This document shows, one piece after another, positions 6,029-13,442 of a stretch of 21,774 nt of DNA; the first letter of the stretch is position 1; each line of letters opens with the position of its first letter. Origin of the DNA: a virus; IMG/VR virus record IMGVR_UViG_3300047564_002016, positions 1-21,774 of that record. One strand, given 5' to 3'. Below the pieces are notes generated by a model. The model ran no database searches and had not been told where the DNA came from. It worked only from the letters and a program-made list of their open reading frames with translations. A program made the position numbers and the translations under genes.

Positions 6029-7813
6029 ATGGAACACCTAGGAATCAAGATCGACCTCTCCCGCGATAGTTTATTCGACGATCATGGCCTAAAGAGATTA
6101 CGCGAATCATATATGAAGGATGATGAGCAATCACCTCAGCATCGCTTTGCTTTTGTATCTAAGGCATTTGGTTCTAATGATAAGCATGCTCAGAGACTAT
6201 ATGACTATGCTTCTAAGCATTGGTTGTCATACTCTACACCTATTCTTTCTTATGGTAGAACAACTAAGGGTCTACCTATCTCTTGCTTTCTTAACTACAT
6301 GGATGACTCTAGTCAAGGCCTTGTAGATACTCTTTCAGAAACCAACTGGCTATCAATGCTTGGTGGTGGTGTTGGTATTGGTCTAGGCATTAGAGCAGCT
6401 GACGAGAAGTCTACAGGCATCATGCCCCACCTAAAGATCTATGATGCTTCATGCTTGGCCTACCGCCAAGGTAGAACACGTAGAGGCTCCTATGCTGCCT
6501 ACCTAGACATTTCTCATCCAGATGTCATTTCATTCTTGGAGATGAGAAAGCCAACGGGTGACCAGAACATTCGTTGTTTGAATCTTCACCATGGTATCAA
6601 CATCAGCGATAAGTTTATGCAGATCATCGAGAAGTGCATGACTGATCCACAAGCTGATGATACTTGGGAACTAATTGATCCATTCTCACAGGAAGTTAGA
6701 GAGAAGGTATCAGCCAGAGAACTATGGCAGAAGATTCTTGAACTAAGAATGATGACAGGTGAACCATACCTCCACTTCATTGATACATCTAACAAGTATC
6801 TACCACAGTGGTTGAAGGATAAAGGCTTATCAGTTAAGCAATCAAACCTTTGCTCTGAGATTATTCTACCAACAGATAAGAAGAGAACAGCTGTTTGCTG
6901 TCTATCGTCTGTCAACCTAGAATACTATGATGAGTGGAAGGATGATAAGAAGTTCTTGCATGATGTTGCTGAAATGTTGGATAATGTTCTCCAGCACTTT
7001 ATCGACAATGCTCCAAAGCCAGTTGCTAGGGCAATCTATTCAGCAACAAGAGAAAGATCTATTGGTGTTGGTGCTCTAGGGTTCCATGCATACCTTCAGA
7101 AGAATATGCTTGCATTTGAAGGTGCTATGGCTAAGTCAGCTAACATCAGAATGTTTAAGAATATTAGGGAGAAGTTAGATGCAGCAAATAAAAGCTTGGG
7201 TGCTGAGCGTGGCGAGGCTCCGGATGCGGTGGGGACTGGGTTTCGCTTTAGCCATCTTATTGCCGTGGCTCCTAACGCTTCTAGTTCTATCATCATGGGA
7301 AACACATCTCCTTCGATAGAGCCATATAGAGCAAATGGTTTTAGACAGGACACACTATCTGGCGCTTACTTCTACCGCAATAAGTACCTAAATACTTTAC
7401 TTGCTTCTAAGGGATTGAGTGAGGAGAAGTTAGCAGAGGTGTGGTCTTCAATCATTGCTAATGATGGCTCCGTACAACATTTAGATATTCTTGAGGAGTA
7501 TGAGAAAGATGTATTTAAGACTGCAATGGAAATTGATCAAAGATGGATCATTGAGCATGCTGCCGACCGCCAGCAATTTATTGACCAGGGTCAGTCAGTT
7601 AACCTATTCTTCAGACCAAACGCTAATATTAAGTATCTTCATGCTGTACACTTTATGGCATGGAAGCACGAATTGAAAACCCTATATTATTGTCGTTCTG
7701 AAAAGATCGGTAAGGCAGATAAAGTTGCCAAGAAGATCGAACGTGAGATCATTCAGGAAATAGACATTAAAGCACTAACCGAAGGCACTGAGTGCCTGGC
7801 ATGCGAGGGATAA
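6029..7813 (+). CDS. nrdA: Ribonucleoside-diphosphate reductase, large (alpha) subunit, class I
   Basis: The 594-residue protein reduces ribonucleotides to deoxyribonucleotides for phage DNA synthesis. Active-site features are visible: Cys86 (PISCFLNY), the Asn273-Cys275-Glu277 triad (SNLCSEI), Cys290/Cys291, the Tyr553-Tyr554 radical-transfer pair (LYYCRSE) and the C-terminal redox pair Cys589/Cys592 (ECLACEG). The family signature PNASSSIIMGNTSPSIEP is at about 415-432. At 594 residues it is much shorter than E. coli NrdA (about 760), and the sequence begins near the catalytic core. The N-terminal ATP-cone that mediates dATP inhibition is therefore missing, as in many phage enzymes. A local patch of unusual codons lies at about 7199-7330. 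Confidence 0.93.
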   Translation: MEHLGIKIDLSRDSLFDDHGLKRLRESYMKDDEQSPQHRFAFVSKAFGSNDKHAQRLYDYASKHWLSYSTPILSYGRTTKGLPISCFLNYMDDSSQGLVDTLSETNWLSMLGGGVGIGLGIRAADEKSTGIMPHLKIYDASCLAYRQGRTRRGSYAAYLDISHPDVISFLEMRKPTGDQNIRCLNLHHGINISDKFMQIIEKCMTDPQADDTWELIDPFSQEVREKVSARELWQKILELRMMTGEPYLHFIDTSNKYLPQWLKDKGLSVKQSNLCSEIILPTDKKRTAVCCLSSVNLEYYDEWKDDKKFLHDVAEMLDNVLQHFIDNAPKPVARAIYSATRERSIGVGALGFHAYLQKNMLAFEGAMAKSANIRMFKNIREKLDAANKSLGAERGEAPDAVGTGFRFSHLIAVAPNASSSIIMGNTSPSIEPYRANGFRQDTLSGAYFYRNKYLNTLLASKGLSEEKLAEVWSSIIANDGSVQHLDILEEYEKDVFKTAMEIDQRWIIEHAADRQQFIDQGQSVNLFFRPNANIKYLHAVHFMAWKHELKTLYYCRSEKIGKADKVAKKIEREIIQEIDIKALTEGTECLACEG

Positions 7814-7816
7814 CAA

Positions 7817-8068
7817 ATGGCAGACTATAAATTCAAAGAAGTAGTTGTACAGGCAATGCAGATTAACGAAAATGATTTTGAAGTAATCTACAACTGGGCT
7901 CTACAGTTCAATGCAGCATCAGAAAAGACAGACACAAGCTTTAAGCTGCTGGGTGATGGGGAGTTTTACGTTGTCAAGAAAGATAGCAACATCTGGGTTA
8001 TGAAAAATGGTAACCAGTGGTTAGTATTAAGCGATAAGCGTATGCAACAATTGTTCCAGGCTGTATAG
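7817..8068 (+). CDS. Small phage protein of unknown function between nrdA and the oxygenase
   Basis: This 83-residue protein starts three bases after the nrdA stop. Its layout (KFKEVVVQAMQI at the start, a central GDGEFYVVKKDSNIWVM and a C-terminal LSDKRMQQLFQ) distantly recalls small phage proteins with the pattern of basic strand, GD-x-V and 'F..T/LFE' end (PGDYG-like). The match is weak and I would not transfer a function. No membrane span. Operon context links it to nucleotide metabolism only by position. Confidence 0.6.
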   Translation: MADYKFKEVVVQAMQINENDFEVIYNWALQFNAASEKTDTSFKLLGDGEFYVVKKDSNIWVMKNGNQWLVLSDKRMQQLFQAV

Positions 8069-8070
8069 CA

Positions 8071-8700
8071 ATGAGAGCTGAAATCAGGGATGACTTCATT
8101 GGTGTATTCCATGATGCATACACTAAAGAACAATGCGATAAATATATCCGCTTTTTCAAAAACGCTGAGAAAGCTGGTATGGTTGTTAATAGACAAGTAA
8201 GTGAGAATGTTACGCCATTCTCTAAAGATGATCTATCAACAACAGCAAACGGTACTCATCTATCCGATTGGATTTTAGAGAAGCATCCTGAGATTGCTGA
8301 AGTATATTCTCATTCTCAAGAATTCACCAATGCGTTGATGAATAACTGTCTAAAGGAATACTGCAGAAAGTATCCTGGTCTTGCTGGCTTTCCAGATGCC
8401 GAGAAAAAGGTATCAATACAAGATACAAAGATACAGAAGACTGTTCCTGGGCAGGGATATCATGTGTGGCACCACGAGCACGGAACAAGTGGTAGAGCAC
8501 CAAGAAGATTGTTAGCATTTTCACTATATCTTAATGACGTGGCTGAAGGTGGCGAGACAGAATTCCTATATCAGAAAGTAAGATTTAAACCAATTATGGG
8601 TCAGATGTTAATTTGGCCTTCATACTTCACACACGCTCACAGAGGCAATCAGCCATTGAGTGGGGAGAAGTATATCATCACAGGGTGGATAGAAAAATGA
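8071..8700 (+). CDS. 2OG-Fe(II) oxygenase, prolyl-4-hydroxylase-like
   Basis: The C-terminal half of this 209-residue protein carries the double-stranded beta-helix iron site: His134-x-Glu136 in GYHVWHHEHG, the distal His188 in YFTHAHRGN, and Lys200 (SGEKYIITGW), which would bind 2-oxoglutarate. The GGETEF block around residues 160-165 is typical of prolyl-4-hydroxylase-type proteins. Glu replaces the more usual Asp in the HxD motif, which is tolerated in some members. The family hydroxylates protein side chains or small molecules; the substrate cannot be told. It sits between nrdA and nrdB, and its stop overlaps the nrdB start. Similar oxygenases are common in marine myoviruses. Confidence 0.8.
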   Translation: MRAEIRDDFIGVFHDAYTKEQCDKYIRFFKNAEKAGMVVNRQVSENVTPFSKDDLSTTANGTHLSDWILEKHPEIAEVYSHSQEFTNALMNNCLKEYCRKYPGLAGFPDAEKKVSIQDTKIQKTVPGQGYHVWHHEHGTSGRAPRRLLAFSLYLNDVAEGGETEFLYQKVRFKPIMGQMLIWPSYFTHAHRGNQPLSGEKYIITGWIEK

Positions 8701-9677
8701 CAACAAAACAAGAATTAACTCTCATGGACGAGAGAAGCTACTTCAAGCCATTCAGTTATCCTTGGGCATATGAGGCGTGGCTAAAGCATGAGCAAAGCCA
8801 TTGGTTACATACAGAAGTACCAATGCTAGAGGATTCTAAGGATTGGAAGAATAAGTTAAATGATAACGAGAAGAAGTTCTTAACACAGATCTTCAGATTC
8901 TTCACCCAAGGTGATATTGATGTTGCTGGTGGTTATATTAAGACCTACCTTCCATTCTTTCCTCAGCCTGAAGTAAGAATGATGTTGGCTGGCTTTGCTG
9001 CTCGAGAGGCACTCCACGTTGCTGCTTATTCTCATTTGATCGAGACTCTAGGTATGCCAGAAGATACATACAATCAGTTCCTCGAATATCAAGCAATGAA
9101 GGAAAAGCATGACTATCTAGCAAAGTTTACAAAGAGTGATAAGAAGAGAATTGCACAGAACATTGCTGCATTCTCTGCCTTCACTGAAGGTATGCAATTG
9201 TTTAGTTCGTTCATTATGTTATTGAATTTCCCACGACACGGCAAGATGAAAGGAATGGGCCAGATTATTACTTGGAGTATCGTTGATGAGACTCAACATG
9301 CTGAAGCAATGATCAAATTGTTCAGAACCTATATCGAAGAGAATAGGGAGTTGTGGAACGATGAACTCAAATCTGAAATTTATACTATTGCAACTAAGAT
9401 GGTCGAATTGGAAGATCAATTTATTGATTTGGCGTTCGAAGGGGGAGAGATGGAGAATCTTACTTCGGAAGACGTCAAGAAATATATCCGATACATCGCT
9501 GATCGACGTCTCATATCGCTTGGGATGAAGGGCATCTTTAAGGTAAAGAAGAATCCACTTCCATGGGTGGAGGAGATGATTAATGCTCCTACCCATACCA
9601 ACTTCTTTGAGAACAGAGCTACAGATTATGCCAAGGGTGCTCTATCAGGCTCTTGGGAGGATGTTTGGGCAGCGTAA
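8697..9677 (+). CDS. nrdB: Ribonucleoside-diphosphate reductase, small (beta) subunit
   Basis: The ATG at 8697 overlaps the oxygenase stop and gives 326 residues. The di-iron ligands are recognisable: Asp73 (TQGDIDV), Glu104 and His107 (REALHVAAY), Glu164 (FTEGMQL), Glu198 and His201 (DETQHAEAM). The radical tyrosine is Tyr111, four residues after His107 as in E. coli His118/Tyr122. It is therefore a class I, tyrosyl-radical-type subunit that activates NrdA. A stretch at about 9429-9540 uses codons (GCG, TCG, CGA, CGT, GGG) unlike the rest of the gene. The C-terminus ends in SGSWEDVWAA, where the partner-binding tail is expected. Confidence 0.93.
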   Translation: MTTKQELTLMDERSYFKPFSYPWAYEAWLKHEQSHWLHTEVPMLEDSKDWKNKLNDNEKKFLTQIFRFFTQGDIDVAGGYIKTYLPFFPQPEVRMMLAGFAAREALHVAAYSHLIETLGMPEDTYNQFLEYQAMKEKHDYLAKFTKSDKKRIAQNIAAFSAFTEGMQLFSSFIMLLNFPRHGKMKGMGQIITWSIVDETQHAEAMIKLFRTYIEENRELWNDELKSEIYTIATKMVELEDQFIDLAFEGGEMENLTSEDVKKYIRYIADRRLISLGMKGIFKVKKNPLPWVEEMINAPTHTNFFENRATDYAKGALSGSWEDVWAA

Positions 9678-9766
9678 TTGTAAGAGGCCATAAAATAAAG
9701 GGCGACACAGTTATTGGTGGCGATAGTGTTGAATTGGATAAATCTAATAGAAGAGCGCCTAGTGGA

Positions 9767-10474
9767 ATGGGAAAGATAAGACACGCCTATATCATTTACA
9801 TTGATAGGCCAGAGTCTATTGAATATGCCAGTCAATGTGCCAAATCATGCGAGCAGCATGGTATGCCTTATACCTTGTGGAAAGGTATTGACATGCGTGA
9901 AACCAGAGGCGAAGACCTAGAGAAAGAAACTGGTTTCACTTGGACAGCAAGAAACAGTGAGATGGGTTGTACTGCAAGCCATCTAAAGCTTTGGCATACT
10001 ATTGCTGAGCAGCCTCATGCTTGTTGTGTCTTTGAACATGATGCTGTTGTAAGTCATAACTTCTATGACTATGAGATTCCTGATAACAAGCTAGTGATGC
10101 TTGGGTATAGAGTACTTAAAGCAGAAGATTATCAATATCCAGGTGGTGAAGTTACATTCATGGATATTAATAAGTTTGAAGGAACTCATGCCTATGCCAT
10201 TACCCCTAATATGGCTAAGCACATGATCGATAGAATGAGAGGATTTTACACTCAACAATTTGGTGGTGTCAATACTACTATTGATGGCATATTATCCATC
10301 CATGATAGTTTTGGTATAGCTAGATGTGTAATGGATCCACCACCTGTTGTGTGTGTAGTTGGTGAGAATAGGATATCAACTATTCAAGGTAGACCAGCTC
10401 AATATAATACAAACCTATCACCGGGATTTAATAAAGGTCTTAAGGCTGAGCCACTTAGAATTAATCCTAGCTGA
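9767..10474 (+). CDS. Glycosyltransferase family 25-like protein
   Basis: I start at the ATG at 9767; the open frame extends upstream only through TTG/GTG-type codons overlapping nrdB. The 235-residue product opens with IRHAYIIYIDRP, a typical GT25 first strand. It has the family block EMGCTASHLKLWHTI (about 65-79) and the acidic motif FEHDA (89-93), which takes the place of the usual EDDA. GT25 enzymes transfer sugars in lipopolysaccharide synthesis. In a phage it may modify host surface glycans or virion components. The ribosome binding site (GTGGA) is weak. The 89 bp before the ATG show no other feature. Confidence 0.78.
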   Translation: MGKIRHAYIIYIDRPESIEYASQCAKSCEQHGMPYTLWKGIDMRETRGEDLEKETGFTWTARNSEMGCTASHLKLWHTIAEQPHACCVFEHDAVVSHNFYDYEIPDNKLVMLGYRVLKAEDYQYPGGEVTFMDINKFEGTHAYAITPNMAKHMIDRMRGFYTQQFGGVNTTIDGILSIHDSFGIARCVMDPPPVVCVVGENRISTIQGRPAQYNTNLSPGFNKGLKAEPLRINPS

Positions 10475-10476
10475 CA

Positions 10477-10484
10477 CATAAATA
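10477..10484 (+). promoter_or_regulatory. Late-promoter-like box CATAAATA
   Basis: CATAAATA lies in the short gap before the GIY-YIG gene, 16 bp from its ATG. It matches the ATAAATA core of T4-like late promoters. The short distance would leave a very short leader, so confidence is low. Confidence 0.3.
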
Positions 10485-10500
10485 ATCCTGAGAGGTTATT

Positions 10501-10896
10501 ATGTGGCTATACAATGATAGAGAGCTGACTGACGAGGATATCAAGGGACATTACGGCTTTGTTTACTGGATCCATAACACTGTAGATGATATTGGATACA
10601 TTGGCCGTAAGTATTTCACCAAAGCTGGTACCAAGCAAGTCAAAGGAAAGAAAAGGAAGACACGTAAGGAGTCTGATTGGAAGGACTACTACGGGTCATC
10701 TCCTCGTTTGCTAGCTGATATTGAAAAGCTAGGTAAAGATAAATTTAAGCGTACAATAATCAGACTATGTAAGACCAGGGGCGAGACTAACTACTGGGAA
10801 GCAAAACTTCAATTCAAGTATGAAGTCCTTGAGTCCGATCTATATTACAATGATAACATTCTTGTAAAGTTTACAAGGAGGAATATTGGATTATGA
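10501..10896 (+). CDS. SegE-like GIY-YIG endonuclease
   Basis: The N-terminal GIY-YIG core of this 131-residue protein reads YGFVYWIHN (18-26) and IGYIGRKYF (31-39), with Arg36 at the expected catalytic position. A basic linker (KQVKGKKRKTRKES) and the blocks DWKDYYGSS and YWEAKLQF (probable catalytic Glu) follow. The pattern matches T4 SegE-like free-standing homing endonucleases as I know them. Such nucleases cut related phage genomes and spread by gene conversion. It is a mobile gene inserted in the glycan/nrd region. Its ATG follows GAGAGG. It ends four bases into the next gene. Confidence 0.8.
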   Translation: MWLYNDRELTDEDIKGHYGFVYWIHNTVDDIGYIGRKYFTKAGTKQVKGKKRKTRKESDWKDYYGSSPRLLADIEKLGKDKFKRTIIRLCKTRGETNYWEAKLQFKYEVLESDLYYNDNILVKFTRRNIGL

Positions 10897-11333
10897 AAGT
10901 AGGATTTACATGTTCAACATTTGACTTGTTTCACGCTGGTCATGTCATCATGTTGAAGGAAGCTAAGACTCAATGTGATTACTTAATTGTTGGTCTACAG
11001 ACAGATCCAACAATAGATAGAAAGGAAAAGAACAAGCCAGTACAAAGCATCTTCGAGAGATATGTTCAGTTACAGGCTTGTAAATATGTTGATGAGATTG
11101 TTGTGTATGCTACAGAAAAGGATCTAGTAGATATACTTCTAGCATATCCAATTAATGTTCGTATTCTAGGTAATGAATATGAAGATAGACTATTTACAGG
11201 TCGTGATGAATGTATCGAAAGGGGTATTAAGTTCTACTTTAACAAACGCGAACATACGTTCTCTACTACCGAATTACGGCAAAGAGTGGTCGATGCTGAA
11301 GCAGATAAAGCCATAGATCAGCATTGGAATTAA
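10893..11333 (+). CDS. Cytidylyltransferase-like nucleotidyltransferase (TagD type)
   Basis: This 146-residue protein starts with the nucleotidyltransferase signature FDLFHAGHVIML, including His14-x-x-His17 (HxGH), and has FSTTELRQR (about 122-130), which fits the second substrate-binding motif (ISTSxIxxR type). Length and motifs resemble glycerol-3-phosphate cytidylyltransferase (TagD) and the ADP-heptose synthase nucleotidyltransferase domain. It would activate a polyol- or sugar-phosphate with CTP or ATP for glycan assembly. It overlaps the GIY-YIG gene by four bases and lies in the glycan-modification cluster. The exact substrate is not readable from the sequence. Confidence 0.8.
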   Translation: MKVGFTCSTFDLFHAGHVIMLKEAKTQCDYLIVGLQTDPTIDRKEKNKPVQSIFERYVQLQACKYVDEIVVYATEKDLVDILLAYPINVRILGNEYEDRLFTGRDECIERGIKFYFNKREHTFSTTELRQRVVDAEADKAIDQHWN

Positions 11334-11366
11334 TGTAACTCCTTGATTCTAAAGAAGATTTAGATG

Positions 11367-11395
11367 TTGACCTTGGTTGACCAGATCTGTATAAT
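11367..11395 (+). promoter_or_regulatory. Strong sigma70-like promoter (TTGACC, 17 bp, TATAAT)
   Basis: TTGACC at 11367-11372 is followed after exactly 17 bp by TATAAT at 11390-11395, again with TG directly before the -10. A second TTGACC copy at 11377-11382 lies inside the spacer. The expected transcription start (about 11402) falls at or just before the ATG at 11403. Confidence 0.75.
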
Positions 11396-11402
11396 GGACG
11401 GC

Positions 11403-11783
11403 ATGTTAGTATACACTCGTGCTCGCTTCAAGCCTAAAAAGAAGCGCAAGGTCCGCGGCGTCATCGCTACTAAGTTTGATGCATCTAAGTATGTGGATAA
11501 GAAGTCTACATATGTCTCTACCTATTCTGGCCGTCCTCCAAGACCAGAAAGCGAGGCTGTAATGCAAGTTAAGTCGCTTCAGACGAACGCCTGCTTTACT
11601 GCTCGTCAGTCAATGACTGATGCGGCATCTTTGGCTAAAGAGCCCAAGCATATTCAGGAAGCAATTATTGCTAAGAGTAAGCGAATTGCTATTGCATACA
11701 ATAAGGGTGCCTATCAATATGTTACCGATGAAACAGATCCAAAGACAATTGGTAGTGCTGAGAGGTTAAGACGAGGTGGCTAG
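11403..11783 (+). CDS. Conserved small phage protein, start inside a promoter region
   Basis: Three in-frame ATGs exist at 11364, 11394 and 11403. I choose 11403 because the promoter -10 covers 11390-11395 and transcripts should begin near 11402; this gives 126 residues. The N-terminus is very basic (FKPKKKRKVRG). The C-terminus has IAIAYNKGAYQYVT...TDPKTIGSAERLRRGG, a pattern I associate with conserved hypothetical proteins of myoviruses. No enzymatic motif is seen. With the 11403 start the promoter-derived mRNA would be essentially leaderless; with upstream transcription a longer form is possible. The end overlaps the next gene. Confidence 0.6.
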   Translation: MLVYTRARFKPKKKRKVRGVIATKFDASKYVDKKSTYVSTYSGRPPRPESEAVMQVKSLQTNACFTARQSMTDAASLAKEPKHIQEAIIAKSKRIAIAYNKGAYQYVTDETDPKTIGSAERLRRGG

Positions 11784-12615
11784 TAGTGTTATTGTATTTA
11801 CACCAAGAAGCGGTAGCACTATAGCTGCTGAGCTATTGGCTTATAAAAACAAGGCAATAAACTTAGATGAGTTTATGGCTGGTAATATTAGGAAACCTCT
11901 TTTCAAGAGACTACCTCCTAATATCAAAGACTCAATTACAGATAGTAAATTGTTGAATGATGATTGTACTGAGCTCCGAGCTACAATGACAGAAAGTGAA
12001 AAATTTCTGTTAAATTTTGACTTATATAAAAGACGATCACAGTACATGAAGAATCTACATGATTCTAACAACCTAGTTATAAAATACTACCCAGCATTGG
12101 CTTCACCAGGTATCACATTCATTGAGTGGGCAATAGAAAATAAGTATACCATATACTTCACAAAAAGACGTTGTATTGAAGATCAGCTATACAGCTATCT
12201 GTTGGCAGATGTTAAAGAAACATTCTATAGATCAGCTGTCAAAGCTGGTAAGTTGGATATTGAGAAAGGAGCTGGATTCATAAACACAAAGAGTACACCT
12301 AAAGTTGTGTTTCCCAAAGTGACATTACGAGACGATACTATAATAAGCAGAATGTGTGATCTACTAAGTTTAAATATTATTTTTGATTCATACTTCAATA
12401 AATTTAAAGATTATGCTAAATTAGTTGTGTATGAGGATACGATTGCAAAAAACGACTTTACCACATTTGGAATAAGTGACAATCTAGCTCAAAGTTATTT
12501 TCAAGGTGAGAATTCTCTAAGACCTACAACTAAATCTTCAATTGGAGAGCAGTTCAATAACTGGGATAGGGTGTTGGAAATTCTCAAACATTACAACATG
12601 CTAACAAATGAATAA
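11776..12615 (+). CDS. Sulfotransferase-like protein, first of a tandem pair
   Basis: This 279-residue protein has a GTG start overlapping the previous stop. The N-terminal motif VIVFTPRSGSTIAAELL (residues 5-21) is the 5'-phosphosulfate-binding loop typical of sulfotransferases (Stf0 and LPS sulfotransferase type). A second motif, YFTKRRCIEDQLYS (127-140), fits the 3'-phosphate-binding RR...S region that contacts PAPS. The rest is diverged. The family moves sulfate from PAPS to carbohydrates, glycolipids or other alcohols. It is adjacent to a paralogue and to an APS-kinase-like fusion, so a sulfation function is plausible. Substrate unknown. Confidence 0.72.
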   Translation: MASSVIVFTPRSGSTIAAELLAYKNKAINLDEFMAGNIRKPLFKRLPPNIKDSITDSKLLNDDCTELRATMTESEKFLLNFDLYKRRSQYMKNLHDSNNLVIKYYPALASPGITFIEWAIENKYTIYFTKRRCIEDQLYSYLLADVKETFYRSAVKAGKLDIEKGAGFINTKSTPKVVFPKVTLRDDTIISRMCDLLSLNIIFDSYFNKFKDYAKLVVYEDTIAKNDFTTFGISDNLAQSYFQGENSLRPTTKSSIGEQFNNWDRVLEILKHYNMLTNE

Positions 12616-13441
12616 TCTAGTTCTTTTCACTAATAGATCCGGTAGCACTTTATTGACTGACCTGTTGGCTTATAAAGATGGTTCTGTTAACCTAGGTGAG
12701 GGTCTCCACTCTATAGCCAGAAACTATAACTACAATCTAGAGTCAAATAGGCACACTACTTTATATAAAGAGTTTTCAAAAGAAAGTCTTACAGGAACAT
12801 TCCATAACGAATTTACTCGTGGCTCTGATTACATAGGCTTCTTTAAGGGTAAGCAAAGAAGAATACAATTACTTAAGCAGACCAGCGAGCGATGGACAAT
12901 TAAGGAAAACATTGAGAAGCTTACAGTGGACATGCCATTCATTCAGTACTGTCTTGAGAATGGAGTGAATGTATATCTCACACATAGGCGAGATGTTGTA
13001 TCACAATTCATTTCTAAGATCAATGCACGGTATAGATCAGAAATAGCTAGGCATAACCACGACAGCAATTTTATATACACCAACTGCTGCTCATTCACAA
13101 ATTACGATGTGATGAAAATTAAATTCCATTGGCTCCATATGTACACTGGCATCTTTGTAGACCAGCTAATGATGTGGAGAATCATATACGATAATTTCAA
13201 GATGTACGATGGGCTGAAGGTTGTTAGCTATGAAGATGAAATCAAGCCAATGAAGTTAACGAAGTGTGGTATAACGGATGAGGATGTTTTGAAATATAAA
13301 ACAGAAACACAACATCTAGTGCCAACTCCACACAATGAATATCAGGTGGTTGTCGTAGATGATCACCCAAAGCCAATCATAGGAGCTTGGCAACAAGCTC
13401 TTTATTATGTTGATAGACACAAGTATCTAGTTGAGGTTTAA
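12608..13441 (+). CDS. Sulfotransferase-like protein, second of a tandem pair
   Basis: This 277-residue protein overlaps its neighbour by eight bases. It carries LVLFTNRSGSTLLTDLLAYK (residues 4-23) as the 5'-phosphosulfate loop, and YLTHRRDVVSQFIS (123-136) as the RR...S motif for the 3'-phosphate. It aligns with the preceding protein at both motifs (RSGST...LLAYK, then Tyr-x-Thr-x-Arg-Arg), but the middle and C-terminus differ strongly, which suggests an old duplication and different acceptors. The second copy keeps the RRD form more usual in the family. Role by context: transfer of sulfate to a glycan or similar acceptor. Confidence 0.72.
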   Translation: MNNLVLFTNRSGSTLLTDLLAYKDGSVNLGEGLHSIARNYNYNLESNRHTTLYKEFSKESLTGTFHNEFTRGSDYIGFFKGKQRRIQLLKQTSERWTIKENIEKLTVDMPFIQYCLENGVNVYLTHRRDVVSQFISKINARYRSEIARHNHDSNFIYTNCCSFTNYDVMKIKFHWLHMYTGIFVDQLMMWRIIYDNFKMYDGLKVVSYEDEIKPMKLTKCGITDEDVLKYKTETQHLVPTPHNEYQVVVVDDHPKPIIGAWQQALYYVDRHKYLVEV

Positions 13442-13442
13442 T

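Noticed and set aside
6120-6326. 68-codon + strand frame inside nrdA
   Set aside because: It overlaps conserved NrdA residues in another frame and has no separate signals.
9219-9596. 125-codon open frame on the - strand inside nrdB
   Set aside because: It is fully antisense to a clearly conserved gene, lacks a ribosome binding site and shows no motif; it is a shadow frame. The same applies to the other - strand frames (for example 6586-6915, 5388-5702, 17719-18000).
6029-9677. Intron or intein in nrdA or nrdB
   Set aside because: Both frames are continuous through all active-site motifs with no insertion; only codon-use patches remain to be explained.
9653-9766. Upstream TTG start for the GT25 gene overlapping nrdB
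   Set aside because: The extra 38 residues do not look like part of the GT25 fold, and the ATG at 9767 begins at the expected first strand.
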